Origin: Pleurotus ostreatus/Saccharomyces cerevisiae fusant
Lineage: Eukaryota > Opisthokonta
Reading direction: 5' to 3'
Length of the DNA: 13,903 nucleotides
NCBI GenBank assembly: GCA_024196135.1
Contig: JAMQCK010000929.1
Location: 1 to 13,903 of the forward strand
Each line of letters begins with the position of its first letter. The stretch's first letter is position 1. Below are positions 1-8,669 of the stretch, piece after piece. Both the position numbers and the translations under genes were made by a program. The notes below the pieces were generated by a model. That model had not been told where the DNA came from. It made no database searches and saw nothing but the letters and a program-made list of their open reading frames with translations.

Positions 1-123
1 CGAAGCTAGAGTTAGCCTGCGCGCGATTCAGGCAGCGAAAGGAGCCTCAGATTGAATAGGGCATTGCTAGTAGTCTCATTCGACGCGTGTGCGCCCTTAG
101 ACGTATATTCAGAAGAGCCTAAG

Positions 124-290
124 CGAAAAATACGATTTTTCGAAGATTTATTGCCATTTTTCCGACCTTTGTGCCGATTTTGGACAAATTGGGGGTCGAG
201 GACGAAATGTCGGAGGAAATGTCGGACAAAACCTCCCAAAAGTGGCCAAAAAATGTCGGACATTTAGGTACCTAAATGGGGGGGTCGCGG
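124..290. repeat. AT-richer repeat-like segment with palindromes and repeated AAATGTCGGA
   Basis: This stretch differs in composition from its surroundings and is full of short repeats. The decamer AAATGTCGGA occurs at 205-214, 217-226 and 251-260. A perfect 18-bp palindrome, catttaggtacctaaatg, lies at 261-278. A hairpin with 8-bp arms (cgaaaaat/atttttcg) and a 3-nt loop lies at 124-142. There is no supported coding frame. I infer the end of a non-autonomous transposable element or another dispersed repeat continuing off the left edge, because the zinc-finger gene at 312-1638 ends about 20 bp away and is shorter than its paralogue. No terminal inverted repeat pair or target-site duplication can be defined within the window. 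Confidence 0.45.
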
Positions 291-311
291 AACTGACCTC
301 TTGGGCGACTA

Positions 312-1638
312 TCAGGGGTCCTTGAATAGGGGCGTGTGATACGCCTGCTGAGGGTACGAGGTACTTGCTTGAAGCGCGCGCTGGTCGAAGTCCATTCGAG
401 TTGGAACGTGAGTCGGCGCGGAGGTCCTCGCACATTGCTGGGTCGGCGCGTGAGACTCATGCATGGGCCAGATACGCGGGTGACTTTCTTGCTGCTGCTG
501 TCGACCTTGGACCATATCGACATTCGGCTTGTGGTGTGGTCCTCGCGCCATTCCATGTTGCGCGAAAGCAACTTGCGGTTGCAGTGCGAGCTCTTGTTGT
601 CGACAATAAGCTTCCGCCTGTTGCTCTTGTCCATATCCCACCTCCGTCGCGTCGCTCTGAAATAAGCCAGGCTGCGGCGGAGGGACCAGTGGAAAGTGCA
701 TCGTCTCGAGCGGCAGAGCGTGCGTTGTCGGCCAGAAGTGCGGGTCATATTCGTGCGCCGCAATCGACAGAGGGATGAGATGGCGAGGAGCGCCAGCGCG
801 TTGCGATTGGTACAGCGTATAATGACTGCCTTTGACGACGTCGTACTCAGTCGATCGGTGAGAGTGGGCAGAGGAGTGCGTCGTCCCAGATTCAAAGATG
901 GGAAAGTCGCCATGATCCGTGATGCTTCCGCGTCCATCGCGTCTGACGAGTGGTTGCTATCGTCTACAGGCGACGAGAAGCTGGTGGCAAAAGAGTGATT
1001 TTCGCGCGACGAGATGTTACCACCGAGGGTATGCCGAAGGGTGCGAACGACGCACGGCGGTGATGGCGTGGCAAGAGGGTCAGAAGACGCGGAGAGAAGG
1101 GTTGAGTTCGTCAAAGCTGGCAGCCGGATCGGAGTTGGAGCCTCGATCTGGACGTACGAGGCTGAGTCCGCGGTGACATCGTCGACGTAGCCAGAGGAAA
1201 TGTCCGCTTGAGGGTACGAAGGGGCTTGACCGTCGGATGAGTATAGATGAGTATCGACAAGGTCTTCGAGTGGCGGGTAGGGTGAGATGATAGGAAGGTC
1301 TAAGTTAGTCATTGAGCTCGCTGGTTCGGAGGCGTTCAACGGGTGTCCAGATGCATGCCTCTCGCTGAGGGCAAGCTGAGTAGGCTGCGCTTTTCGCGAC
1401 CTTTTGTTATCCGGGTTGACCCAGCAGTGCAGGTCCCTCCGGTGGCGGTTCAGGTTGCCCACGTTGACCAGGAATGTGCCGCAGGTGGGACACATGAGAT
1501 CACTGAGGACCACTGGGTCAGTTTCCTCGAGGAGGACGATGCTGACTATACGTACGGCTTGGAAGGTTGCTCTGTATCCGTGGACGGCTGCTCGTCGGCG
1601 ACGGATTGTTGAGGTGGAAGGCGCGCGTGCTGAGACAT
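312..1638 (-). CDS. C2H2 zinc-finger protein, paralogue A (frame changed in the middle, shortened 3' end)
   Basis: Exon 1 is 1638-1556 (27 codons plus 2 nt). A 53-nt intron follows at 1555-1503, with donor GTACGT, branch box CTGAC and acceptor CTCAG. Exon 2 starts at 1502. The finger is C32-x2-C35-x12-H48-x4-H53 and is followed by a basic KRSRK stretch and a Ser/Pro/Thr-rich region. Near 880-1060 the coding-like frame changes; the second frame runs to the stop at 312 and carries a Gln-rich segment (YGQEQQAEAYCRQQ, AQHGMA, QQQQ) that aligns with paralogue B at 2726-4248. The change could be an unrecognised intron (for example donor 1055, acceptor ending 943, 113 nt, in phase) or a true frameshift. 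The C-terminus lacks about 90 residues found in B. The ATG at 1638 is 94 nt below the TATA box. One finger plus a low-complexity tail suggests a nuclear DNA-binding protein, but this is inferred. It may be a pseudogene. Confidence 0.68.
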
Positions 1639-1725
1639 GGACGGAGTATCGCAACCAAGGGGGGTCAAGCTGGGCGTGCGGCGTATAACTGTGAGAGTGA
1701 GCACGGTGAGCTTTCGAGGATGGGA

Positions 1726-1776
1726 CTATATAGCCCCTGGACGTTACGTTACCTTCGATCGCCCGTCCTCCCCGAG
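1726..1776 (-). promoter_or_regulatory. Promoter module of zinc-finger gene A: 37-bp block plus TATA box
   Basis: Read on the minus strand, a 37-bp block (1776-1740) contains CGATCG and TAACGTAACGTC, that is, two ACGT cores. It is followed after exactly 7 nt by TATATA (1732-1727). The ATG is 94 nt further on. The block is 35/37 identical to 4392-4356, upstream of the paralogous gene, with the same 7-nt gap to TATATA. ACGT cores are typical binding sites of bZIP (CREB/ATF-like) factors; which factor binds here is unknown. Confidence 0.75.
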
Positions 1777-1805
1777 CGTATGCGGTCAAATCAAATTATG
1801 GTTTA

Positions 1806-2030
1806 ATGTTTGTGACAAGATATGGGATTTGCATGGTAGTCCTCGGCGCAGTGAACATAGCGAGTTCTTTGAGAATGCGGCGGCGGCGTCGTCGACAAAA
1901 CGAGATCAGAGGAGCACGTTCGCACGCCGTCGACAGAAATCCCTTTGAACACTCGTCGTTTGTGATAAGGGATCTCATACCCAGCGCGGGTCTAGTCGTC
2001 AGTTCCGGACGTAGGGCGGCGTTCCTCTGA
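1806..2030 (+). CDS. Possible small protein, divergent from zinc-finger gene A (weak)
   Basis: An ATG-initiated frame of 74 codons starts 30 bp beyond the shared promoter block and points away from gene A. The product would have a hydrophobic stretch (YGICMVVLGAVNIASS) followed directly by a run of six arginines, a layout like a short membrane anchor with a positive flank. I recognise no family. Codon use is unremarkable and there is no independent support such as a conserved intron or a paralogue, so it may be chance. Together with 2031-2725 it makes up the intergenic space between the two zinc-finger genes. Confidence 0.2.
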   Translation: MFVTRYGICMVVLGAVNIASSLRMRRRRRRQNEIRGARSHAVDRNPFEHSSFVIRDLIPSAGLVVSSGRRAAFL

Positions 2031-2117
2031 GGCTCCGACAAAGATAAATCTCACGGTAACAAGGCAGTGGTTGAGATCCGGAAATCTTGAGAAAACCTCG
2101 ACGCCGCTTCCCCTGAT

Positions 2118-2375
2118 TCAATGGAACAGTCGGAGCTCAAGAGCGCTGGGCGCGATGTCGGCGAAGGGGTGGTCGCTGCGTAGGGACGGAAGACAAGGGA
2201 TATTTTGATCGCCGACTCGCAAGCGCGCGACACGTGTTCGCTGTTCATATGTAGCAAGTCGAACGGGGTTCGAGTCCTGACCTTCGCCGACGCCGCCCTC
2301 GCCTATCTTCGGATTAAATCGGCTTCGAGAGAGGCATGATTCAGTATTACTACGGCTTGATGTATCACACACCAC
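2118..2375 (-). CDS. Open frame of unknown function between the zinc-finger genes (weak)
   Basis: A minus-strand frame of 85 codons, open from a GTG, has balanced composition (for example FNPKIGEGGVGEGQDSN and RVGDQNIPCLPSLRSDHPF). No in-frame ATG lies at its 5' end. An ATG and a TATA-like TTTAAATATT lie upstream near 2410-2427, but the ATG frame stops after eight codons, so an intron would be needed to join them. I recognise no domain. It could be an exon of a small gene, a remnant, or chance. Outside this frame I see nothing in 2031-2117 or 2376-2725 beyond the presumed 3' untranslated region of gene B. Confidence 0.2.
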   Translation of the reverse strand: MVCDTSSRSNTESCLSRSRFNPKIGEGGVGEGQDSNPVRLATYEQRTRVARLRVGDQNIPCLPSLRSDHPFADIAPSALELRLFH

Positions 2376-2725
2376 CCTCTATTAACTGAACAAAGGGACG
2401 AAATGGTTCATGCAATATTTAAATCGGCGAGGGTCTATAATCGTGTATCTATGTAGGCAGAGAACGTGTTAGACGAGATTCCAGCGACGAAACATGTGTA
2501 CGAGAAGGTGATATAGCGATGCAAATGGGATGTGATGAGGATAGGAGAGATGATTACTGGTGGCATGTACGGTAGGCGATGTTCGCGATGATAATGAAGG
2601 GAGAATACGTGGAGGAAACGGAAAAGGGCACAAGATTCGTCTGTACAAAAGACCAGAGCAATGATGGACTAAGGAGGTGCGAGTTGCGCGCGCTCGGCCG
2701 CAGCATTCGGGCGAGAAATACAGTC

Positions 2726-4248
2726 TTATTCGAAGGAAGACCAGGGAATGAAGGCATCGCTGAAGCTTGGAGCGCCGGAGGTTGCGCCAGTGAGCTCCTG
2801 GTAGACGTCGGCGAAGGGCGTTTGGGTGATCTGCTGTCGCGGCTCGAGGGCTGGGAAATGACAGGAGTCGAAGGCCGGGAAGAACGGCACTTCAGTTGCA
2901 GGAGGCGCCTGTTGCTCGAGGACGACCCGATCGCGAGGATGAAGAGAGAAGTCGTTCGACGGAGGCGGAGGATAGGACGCGTTGGGCGGTACTTGAAAGT
3001 TCGAGGTTCCCGCCTGAGGCGCGAGATGGTCGAAGTTCGCGGGGAAGTGGGTCGTCGCGGAGGTCGCCAGGTGCGCGTGAAGCTCTTGAATCATAGCGGC
3101 TGCCCAATTATCCTCTCCCTGTTGCTGCTGAGCGCGGGTCATAACCGCGTCTTGCTCGCGACGCGACGCTTGAGCCATTGGGTGCTGAGCGGAAGCAACC
3201 TGCTGGTGAAAAGTGAACACTTGTTGTTGACGGCAAGCATCCGCCCGTCGTTGTTGGCGAAAAGCGTCCGCCTGTTGTTGGAGCACCGTCGCCTCGATCT
3301 GCTCCCGCCAAAAGACCTCCGACTGCGGCGCAGGGACCGACGGGAAGGCCGTCGTTGGAGCCGAAGGGAAGCCCATGGTCGGGGCCGATGAGTAATTAGC
3401 CACCGGAACGGGTGGGTAGCTGACCACTGCGGCTGGCTGATAGGCGAGCGGGCGGGGAGAGTGGACGCGTGGCGTGGAGTCGAAAGACGTGAACTTCTCA
3501 TTCACGAAGTCCGAGGGGCTGGTTGGCTGAGTGAATCCTTGACGCGCCCAGACACCATCGCCGAAGAACTCAGCAGGGTGAGCGGGATATGGCGGCGGTG
3601 GCGTGGTCCACTGCGGCGTGCGTGACGAGACGGGTGCCGTGCCAGTCAAGGCCGATAGTTGGAGCGAAACCGGTCCCTCCGTAGGGTGCAAGGTGGCGCC
3701 TCCGGTGTCGAATGCAGCGTCGACGTGGCCGATATTGGAGTCCGCACAGGGGTCCGAAGCGTGAACGTCGACGGGATCATCCTGAGGACCGACGAGACCT
3801 GCGAGAGGCGGGAGGGGTGGGATGATTTGCTTCTTGAGGTCGCGCGCCTTGCGCGATCGGCTAGTGGCGTCGGCGTTGACCTCAGCGGCCGGTTTCCTGC
3901 GGCTTTTCTTTGCCGTCGTAGGTCCCTTTGCTTTCCTACATCGCGTTGTAGGCTTCGGCACTATTATCTTCTTATATTGGCTAGGCTGCGAGCCTTCTCG
4001 AATAGCGCGGCCGTGATCATCCCTGAGATGTCGATTCACGTTCCCAACATTACTGTAGTCCTTCGGGCAATCGTCCTCGGGACATAGGAGACGCTCGCTG
4101 TTGATAGCTCAATAAATGGGTAGTGTGTCAAAAGAGAGAAATGGGCGCACCAGAGTACGAGGATCCTCACTTCCGAAAAGTCTTCCAGACGAAGTCGCTG
4201 TCTGCGGTGAAGCAGTCGCCGGTGTTGAAGGCTAGGGAACGGTGCCAT
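2726..4248 (-). CDS. C2H2 zinc-finger protein with Gln/Pro-rich tail, paralogue B (intact)
   Basis: Exon 1 is 4248-4151 and exon 2 is 4097-2726, giving 489 aa. The 53-nt intron (4150-4098) has donor GTGCGC, a TTGAC branch-like box and acceptor CAACAG, in phase 2 as in paralogue A. An alternative donor GTGAGG at 4170 has a better consensus but would need a different reading frame, in which I find no ATG. The finger is C38-x4-C43-x12-H56-x4-H61. It is followed by basic clusters (CRKAKG, KKSRRK), a Pro-rich middle, and a Gln-rich segment likely to form coiled coil (LQQQADAFRQQ, CRQQQ, RAQQQQ). The stop follows FIPWSSFE. The ATG at 4248 is the first ATG below the TATA box, 100 nt away. Function is inferred: probable sequence-specific DNA-binding regulator in the nucleus. 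Targets are unknown. Confidence 0.8.
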
Positions 4249-4342
4249 GGGATCAGTGTAATGATTGGATTGAGGGATAGGTGCGCGCTGTCAGCTGTTG
4301 AGAGCTGGGACAGAGGTATACGACAAGAATCGGACCACCGAT

Positions 4343-4392
4343 TATATATGATCTCGACGTTACGTTACCCTCGATCGCCCGTCCTCTCCGAG
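4343..4392 (-). promoter_or_regulatory. Promoter module of zinc-finger gene B: 37-bp block plus TATA box
   Basis: On the minus strand the block 4392-4356 matches 1776-1740 at 35 of 37 positions; both differences are transitions. It contains TAACGTAACGTC (two ACGT cores) and CGATCG. TATATA (4348-4343) begins after the same 7-nt gap as in gene A. Sequence outside block and TATA box is not alike between the two genes, so block and spacing look selectively kept. Confidence 0.75.
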
Positions 4393-4665
4393 GGTTTATG
4401 TCCACGATCAATGCTACCGTGCGTGTGACCGTGCAAGAGTTCAGATATCCCCTCCAGGAGGGATCTGGATGGATCTGAACCACGTCATAGTCCGCAGCGA
4501 AGCGCGCATTGAGCGACGACGCGAAGGAGGGCATGTCGTCGACGGATGCGCCAGCAGGGCGAGGAGCGCATCCGCGGCGCGGCAGCGGAGATCCATTCTA
4601 GTACCAAGCGAATAAGATGAGTATCATCGCGAGCGCGGACCCAGTCGCCTTCCCCGGACGTAAGG

Positions 4666-5160
4666 TCACGTTTGGACAACAAACCCCTCCCGCTTGACAA
4701 GGCGAGTCATCGACGTCCGGAGATGTCGTAGCTCCTCAAGAGCCCCTTGCACTTCATCAATATATATGGAGCCTTCGGAGTTGACGACCGCAGCTTCGTC
4801 GAGAAAATAGACGCCAGGCTAGAGGGAGGAGAGGACAAGGATGCGAGTGACGCACGAGATCTTGGCACACGTTGCGCACGCGGGCCACGTGTTCTCAAAT
4901 GTTCGGCACCGGGCGAGTTGTCTTGCCTTGTTTGTTCCTCTCATCGTACCTGGCGCCATACTTACTCGGCCTTCTGCAAAGCTTCCGGTGAAAAAATTCG
5001 TGTCTGAAACACAGCCGCAGATTACAACGGAAAGTGACGGGGCTCAGAAGATATGCTTGCGCCAATACATACGTCCTCGTTCCTCAGCGAAGCGCCCCGT
5101 CACACCGTCAATCGCGAACATGGGCATCAGGATGGGTCTTCCATCGTACAGCGTGTACAT
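4666..5160 (-). CDS. Hypothetical small protein, three exons, 92 aa
   Basis: The model joins 5160-5073, 5003-4966 and 4818-4666. Intron 1 (69 nt) is GTATGT...TTTCAG and intron 2 (147 nt) is GTAAGT...CTCTAG with a long pyrimidine tract. All phases fit: 29 codons plus 1 nt, then 38 nt, then 51 codons including the stop. The product starts MYTLYDGRPILMPMFAIDG and ends with an amphipathic, charged segment (IYIDEVQGALEELRHLRTSM) likely to be helical. I recognise no family. A TGA directly precedes the start ATG in frame, which fixes the 5' limit of this exon. A second ATG 4 nt upstream opens a short overlapping frame that could act as an upstream ORF. The strong splice consensus and matching phases are the main support. 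Confidence 0.5.
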
Positions 5161-5307
5161 TCATGAGTGACTCAGAGTAAGTAGACGAGAATGTAAAATG
5201 CACTATTTGAGCCTGAGTTTGAAGAAACCCGAGAAGCCGATGTCGGAGAGGTATACGCAAGTCAAGAGCGCATGGCGCGCTAGACAGCAGGTCTACGCAG
5301 TAGCGCA

Positions 5308-5466
5308 ATGATTGTGTCGAAGCTAGGAGGCGACCGCTGGTTTCCTGGAGTCAAATGTAGTCGTGCACCCGACGTCAGCATCCCTGTCGAGGGTCTTCAT
5401 AGTGTCAAGCTCAGTCTGCTTATCCCTGCTCCAAGACCTCGACTCTCTCGCCGCAAGAAATCCTAA
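5308..5466 (+). CDS. Possible 52-aa basic protein (weak)
   Basis: A plus-strand frame runs from ATG to TAA with product start MIVSKLGGDRWFPGVK and a basic C-terminus (PRPRLSRRKKS). The opposite strand is also open over much of the same stretch, so openness alone is weak evidence. No domain is recognised and codon use shows none of the strong C/G-ending bias of the permease gene. The remainder of 5161-5600 shows nothing I can support. Confidence 0.25.
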   Translation: MIVSKLGGDRWFPGVKCSRAPDVSIPVEGLHSVKLSLLIPAPRPRLSRRKKS

Positions 5467-5605
5467 TTATTCTTCCATTACATTGCGCTGACCTCTAACT
5501 AAGCGTCTCATGGATGTCTAGTAATACAGTGATTGGTAGAAGTGAATGTTTTGTAGACGCCAGGTAGGTCGGTAATCGTCGCGTTACTCGCAGCGCGCGG
5601 TTCTA

Positions 5606-5686
5606 TCATTTTTCCTCCGCAAAGGTATACAATTCGTCGTCGGTAAGTGCTGGTGAGTAATCGTCGTCCTGAGTAGGCGGGTGCAT
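5606..5686 (-). CDS. Short coding-like frame below the permease gene (26 aa or a terminal exon)
   Basis: The frame reads MHPPTQDDDYSPALTDDELY and ends in an acidic tail before TGA. Just inside it is a good 3' splice site (CCTACTCAG before GACGACGAT), so it could instead be the last exon of a transcript beginning further upstream on the minus strand. It lies about 150 nt below the permease stop, within the likely 3' untranslated region. Joining it to the permease is not possible in frame from the obvious donor at the stop codon. A chance ORF is possible. Confidence 0.3.
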   Translation of the reverse strand: MHPPTQDDDYSPALTDDELYTFAEEK

Positions 5687-5745
5687 GTGGGTAGGTGAGG
5701 AGAGTAGACGGGGCGAACGATAGCGACGTGGTACAGGGGGATTAA

Positions 5746-5826
5746 ATAACCAAGGGAGAAGTGCCCATGACCAAGGGAGCACAGCCAATAACCAAGAAAG
5801 CCAAGCCAGTCAAGCCAAGTCCGCAC
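5746..5826 (-). repeat. CTTGG-repeat tract in the permease 3' flank
   Basis: Directly after the permease stop, the minus strand repeats CTTGG many times in about 80 nt. On the plus strand ACCAAGGGAG occurs at about 5749 and 5770, and AATAACCAAG occurs twice. The tract also contains ATTTAAT, which may serve in 3' end formation. It is probably part of the 3' untranslated region; function unknown. Confidence 0.4.
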
Positions 5827-5832
5827 GCTCGC

Positions 5833-8669
5833 TCACTGGTACCCCGGCACCCGCCGCTCCGCCGCGCGGACCGCCTCCTGCAAGTCCAAGTGGAAGAACG
5901 GCGTGTCGTCGGATATCAACGGCGCGAGCTCGACCTCCGCGATCGCGCCCGCGTCCTTCAGGTCCGGGTTGGACGTCGAGGGCCGTTGCGTGGGTAGAGA
6001 TGCGGGGTGTATCGGGTGCGAAGGGAGGGAAGAAGGCAATGCTGGCGGCTGGTACGACTCGGGCTGCTCCTTGTAGTCGTGCGACCCCTCCGACCACTCG
6101 CGCGCCTGCTCGACGATGCCGTCCACCCCGCCGCGCGCCTCGACGTCGTTCTGGCGCACTTGCGGCGAGGTCTCGGGGTCGCCTTCGCGCAGGCCGTCGC
6201 GGTAGGGCACGACGGGTGCGACCTCGTGCGACCGGCCCGCGTCGTGGGCGCGCGCGCCAAAGCCGAAGCCACCGGCGACGAGCGCACGGCGGATCCAGGG
6301 CGAGAGGATGGAGGCGAAGTGGAACTGGGGGCGTCGTCAGCAAGGTGTTCAAGTGAAATGAAACTAAGGATATCAACTCACCTCCACCGGCGCATTCGTC
6401 CACCGCTCAATCTCGCTCCTCGTGTCGATCAGGCTCTGCACCGCGGTCGTGTCGATGTGGCTGATGCTCGAGAAATCGAGCACGACCGCGCGCAGCACCG
6501 GCAGCGCCTCGTTCCGCTTCTGCTCCTCCTCCGCCGTGCCCCCACGCGTGCCGGGGTCGTTCCACGGCCGGTCCGCGAGCGAGATCGTCGCGTAGTCGAT
6601 CCCCCGGCGCGTGTGCGTCTTCACATAGTCCACGATCCGCTCATTCATGACCGCCGAGTTCGGGTAGAGGTACGACTCCTCGAAGCGGTAGATGATCACG
6701 CCCGGCGCGGGCGGCACGACCTCGACGCCGTGGCGCGCGGCGGTCGAGCCCTCGGCGAGCGGCACGAACACCTCGCGCTCGTACTCGGCGCTGGAGATGC
6801 CCGCCTTGAGGCTCGCGGTCTTGCCGGAGGAGAAGGAGGCGGCGGAGGAGAGCGCGTTGCCGCGGCGCAGGATGACCTTGCCGAGGAACTTGCCGCGCGG
6901 GTGCGCGACGCGGATGAGGAGGAGGGCGAGCGACGCGCAGGTCGAGGCGTAGATGCCGTTCTCGATGGTCGAGAAGACGGTGATGAGGACCGCGGCGAGC
7001 CAGATGACGAACTCGAGCGGCGCGACGCGCCAGTAAGAGTAGACCTGCGCGGGCGAGGCGACGAGATCGGCGACGGCGTGGATGATGACAGCGGACAGCG
7101 CCGCGGACGGGATCCAGAAGAAGGCAGGGGTGAGGCCTGATGAGACGTTTAGGTGAAGCTCGATGCGAATATCAGGAGGAAAGACTCACCATAAAGCGCA
7201 ACAAGCACAACGACGGCAGTGATGATACCCGCTGCTGGGGTGCGCACGCCACACTTGCTCTTCAGCGCGGAGCGGGAGAACGATCCCGTCGCGGGATACG
7301 CATTGAAGCAGGAGCCCACCAGGTTTGTGACGCCGATCGCGATCAGCTCCTGGTTCGGGTTGATCTTGTACCCGTTTACACGGCCGAAAGCTGCGAAGAA
7401 CAACGTCAGAGACACCACTTGCCGAAAATCGTAGAAAGCACGACATACACTTCGAGATCGCGATATGCTCGAGGAGCAGGATGATCGTCGCGACGGGAAG
7501 CTCAGGGGCGAGCGCCGAGATGAGGTCGGTGTCGATGACGGGCTGGCCAACGTGCTTGAAGCCGCGCGGGACGTCCTTCAATATCTTGATCGGGTAGCCG
7601 GAGGCGGTCTTGCGGTGGCGGCAGAACAGCCAGGCGGCGATGGTGAGGACGATCACGACGAAGGCATTGCGCAGCACAGAGGCGAAGAAGAACGCGCGGG
7701 CTGGAGAAATATGAGCATACGCGCAGTGATCTAGAAAGATCAACCAACAGTGCTGCGGGTACCGCTTCGCGAGCTTGTCGCAGGTGATGCGGAAAGCGTA
7801 GAGGAAGACGAGCGCTGGCAAACCGAACGCGGCATCCAACTTCGTTCCCGGAAGATGCTTGAGCGACTCGATAATGACTTTGTAAGTCGACGCGCGCGTG
7901 CTGACGCAATCGTTAGCAATTATCCGATGACGGAAACAAGACGAACTTACTCAAATCCGGACATGCCCATTAGGTTGGGGACCTGGCCTGCAACGATGCT
8001 GATCGCAGAGCCGGTCATGAAACCGGAAATGGCAGGCGCAGGGATGAAGTCGACGATCCAGCCGAGACGGAGAAGGCCGATGCCCAAGACGATCCAGCCG
8101 CAGATGAAGGCGACAGTGGTGGCGATCAGCGGCGCGTCCCATGTGTCCGGATGCTTTTCCTCAACAGACTTGATGATTTGCGAGATGGTGAGGGACATGA
8201 CCGCGACGGGGCCGATGGACACGTCCTTGGACGTCGCGAAGAGCTGCGGTAGACCATGAGACGGATGTATGTGATGCTTCGTATCGTTACTCACGCAGTA
8301 GATTAGGACTCCCACAAAGGACGAGTACAGGCCGAACTCAGGAGAGAGGGTCGCGATCTGCGCGTAGGACATGCCCTGAGGGACAAGGACCAAGCCGACC
8401 GTGAGGCCTGCGATCACATCGCCCGAAAGCCAACCCAAGTTGTAGCGAGTGATCCATCCGAAGATGGGGAACAGGCTCGTCAGGTAGCTGACAACCTGGA
8501 TGGGGAATCAGCGCGCCGCAAGCGTACAGGACGGGATCGTACGCACTGCACTCTTGGGGTCGAATGTGCGTTCTCTAAACCAGTCCGTGGTCGAGATGAC
8601 CGGTACAGAATCTTCTGGGTACGCGATGACGCGCTTCCCAAACCTCTTCGCTGCTTCGGTGGTAGGCAT
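5833..8669 (-). CDS. Sulfate permease, SulP family (SLC26/SUL1-SUL2 type), STAS domain
   Basis: Proton-coupled sulfate uptake at the plasma membrane is the established role of fungal homologues. Eight exons are inferred: 8669-8547, 8495-8295, 8243-7951, 7900-7749, 7700-7449, 7390-7190, 7136-6382 and 6324-5833, giving 822 aa, close to yeast SUL1/SUL2. All introns are 48-58 nt GT-AG with fitting phases; intron 3 has a CTAAC box and introns 5 and 7 have CTGAC. The SulP signature runs from P93 to about K114 (PEFGLYSSF ... FATSKD, with F where the Prosite pattern has Y). The motif NPNQELIAIGVTN (E355) and hydrophobic transporter helices fill residues 42-480. The STAS domain spans about 525-700 (VLDFSSISHIDTTAVQSL near 626-643) with a charged insertion. 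A hydrophilic tail ends in VPGYQ. The ATG has A at -3 and is the first ATG below the TATA box. Codons end strongly in C/G, suggesting high expression. Confidence 0.95.

Noticed and set aside
1740..1776. The 37-bp shared block as a conserved peptide (GRAIEGNVTSR in both copies)
   Set aside because: One of the two differences would change an amino acid, the frames diverge at once on both sides, and the fixed distance to TATATA is better explained by a promoter.
272..1789. 505-codon uninterrupted minus frame taken as one protein
   Set aside because: Its 5' part runs through the TATA box, promoter block and a clear 53-nt intron, and its 3' part is the wrong frame relative to the paralogue; the spliced model fits better.
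2157..2291. tRNA-like signal: perfect B box GGTTCGAGTCC near 2267 and an 11-bp inverted pair GTCGGCGAAGG/CCTTCGCCGAC
   Set aside because: The T-stem has mismatches, no acceptable A box or anticodon arm can be folded, and the span is too long; probably coincidence or a very old remnant.
6007..7140. 377-codon plus-strand frame opposite the permease
   Set aside because: It is the antisense shadow of the strongly C/G-ending permease exon; the product is an Arg/Asp/Gly-rich sequence without domains, while the minus strand encodes a clear STAS domain.
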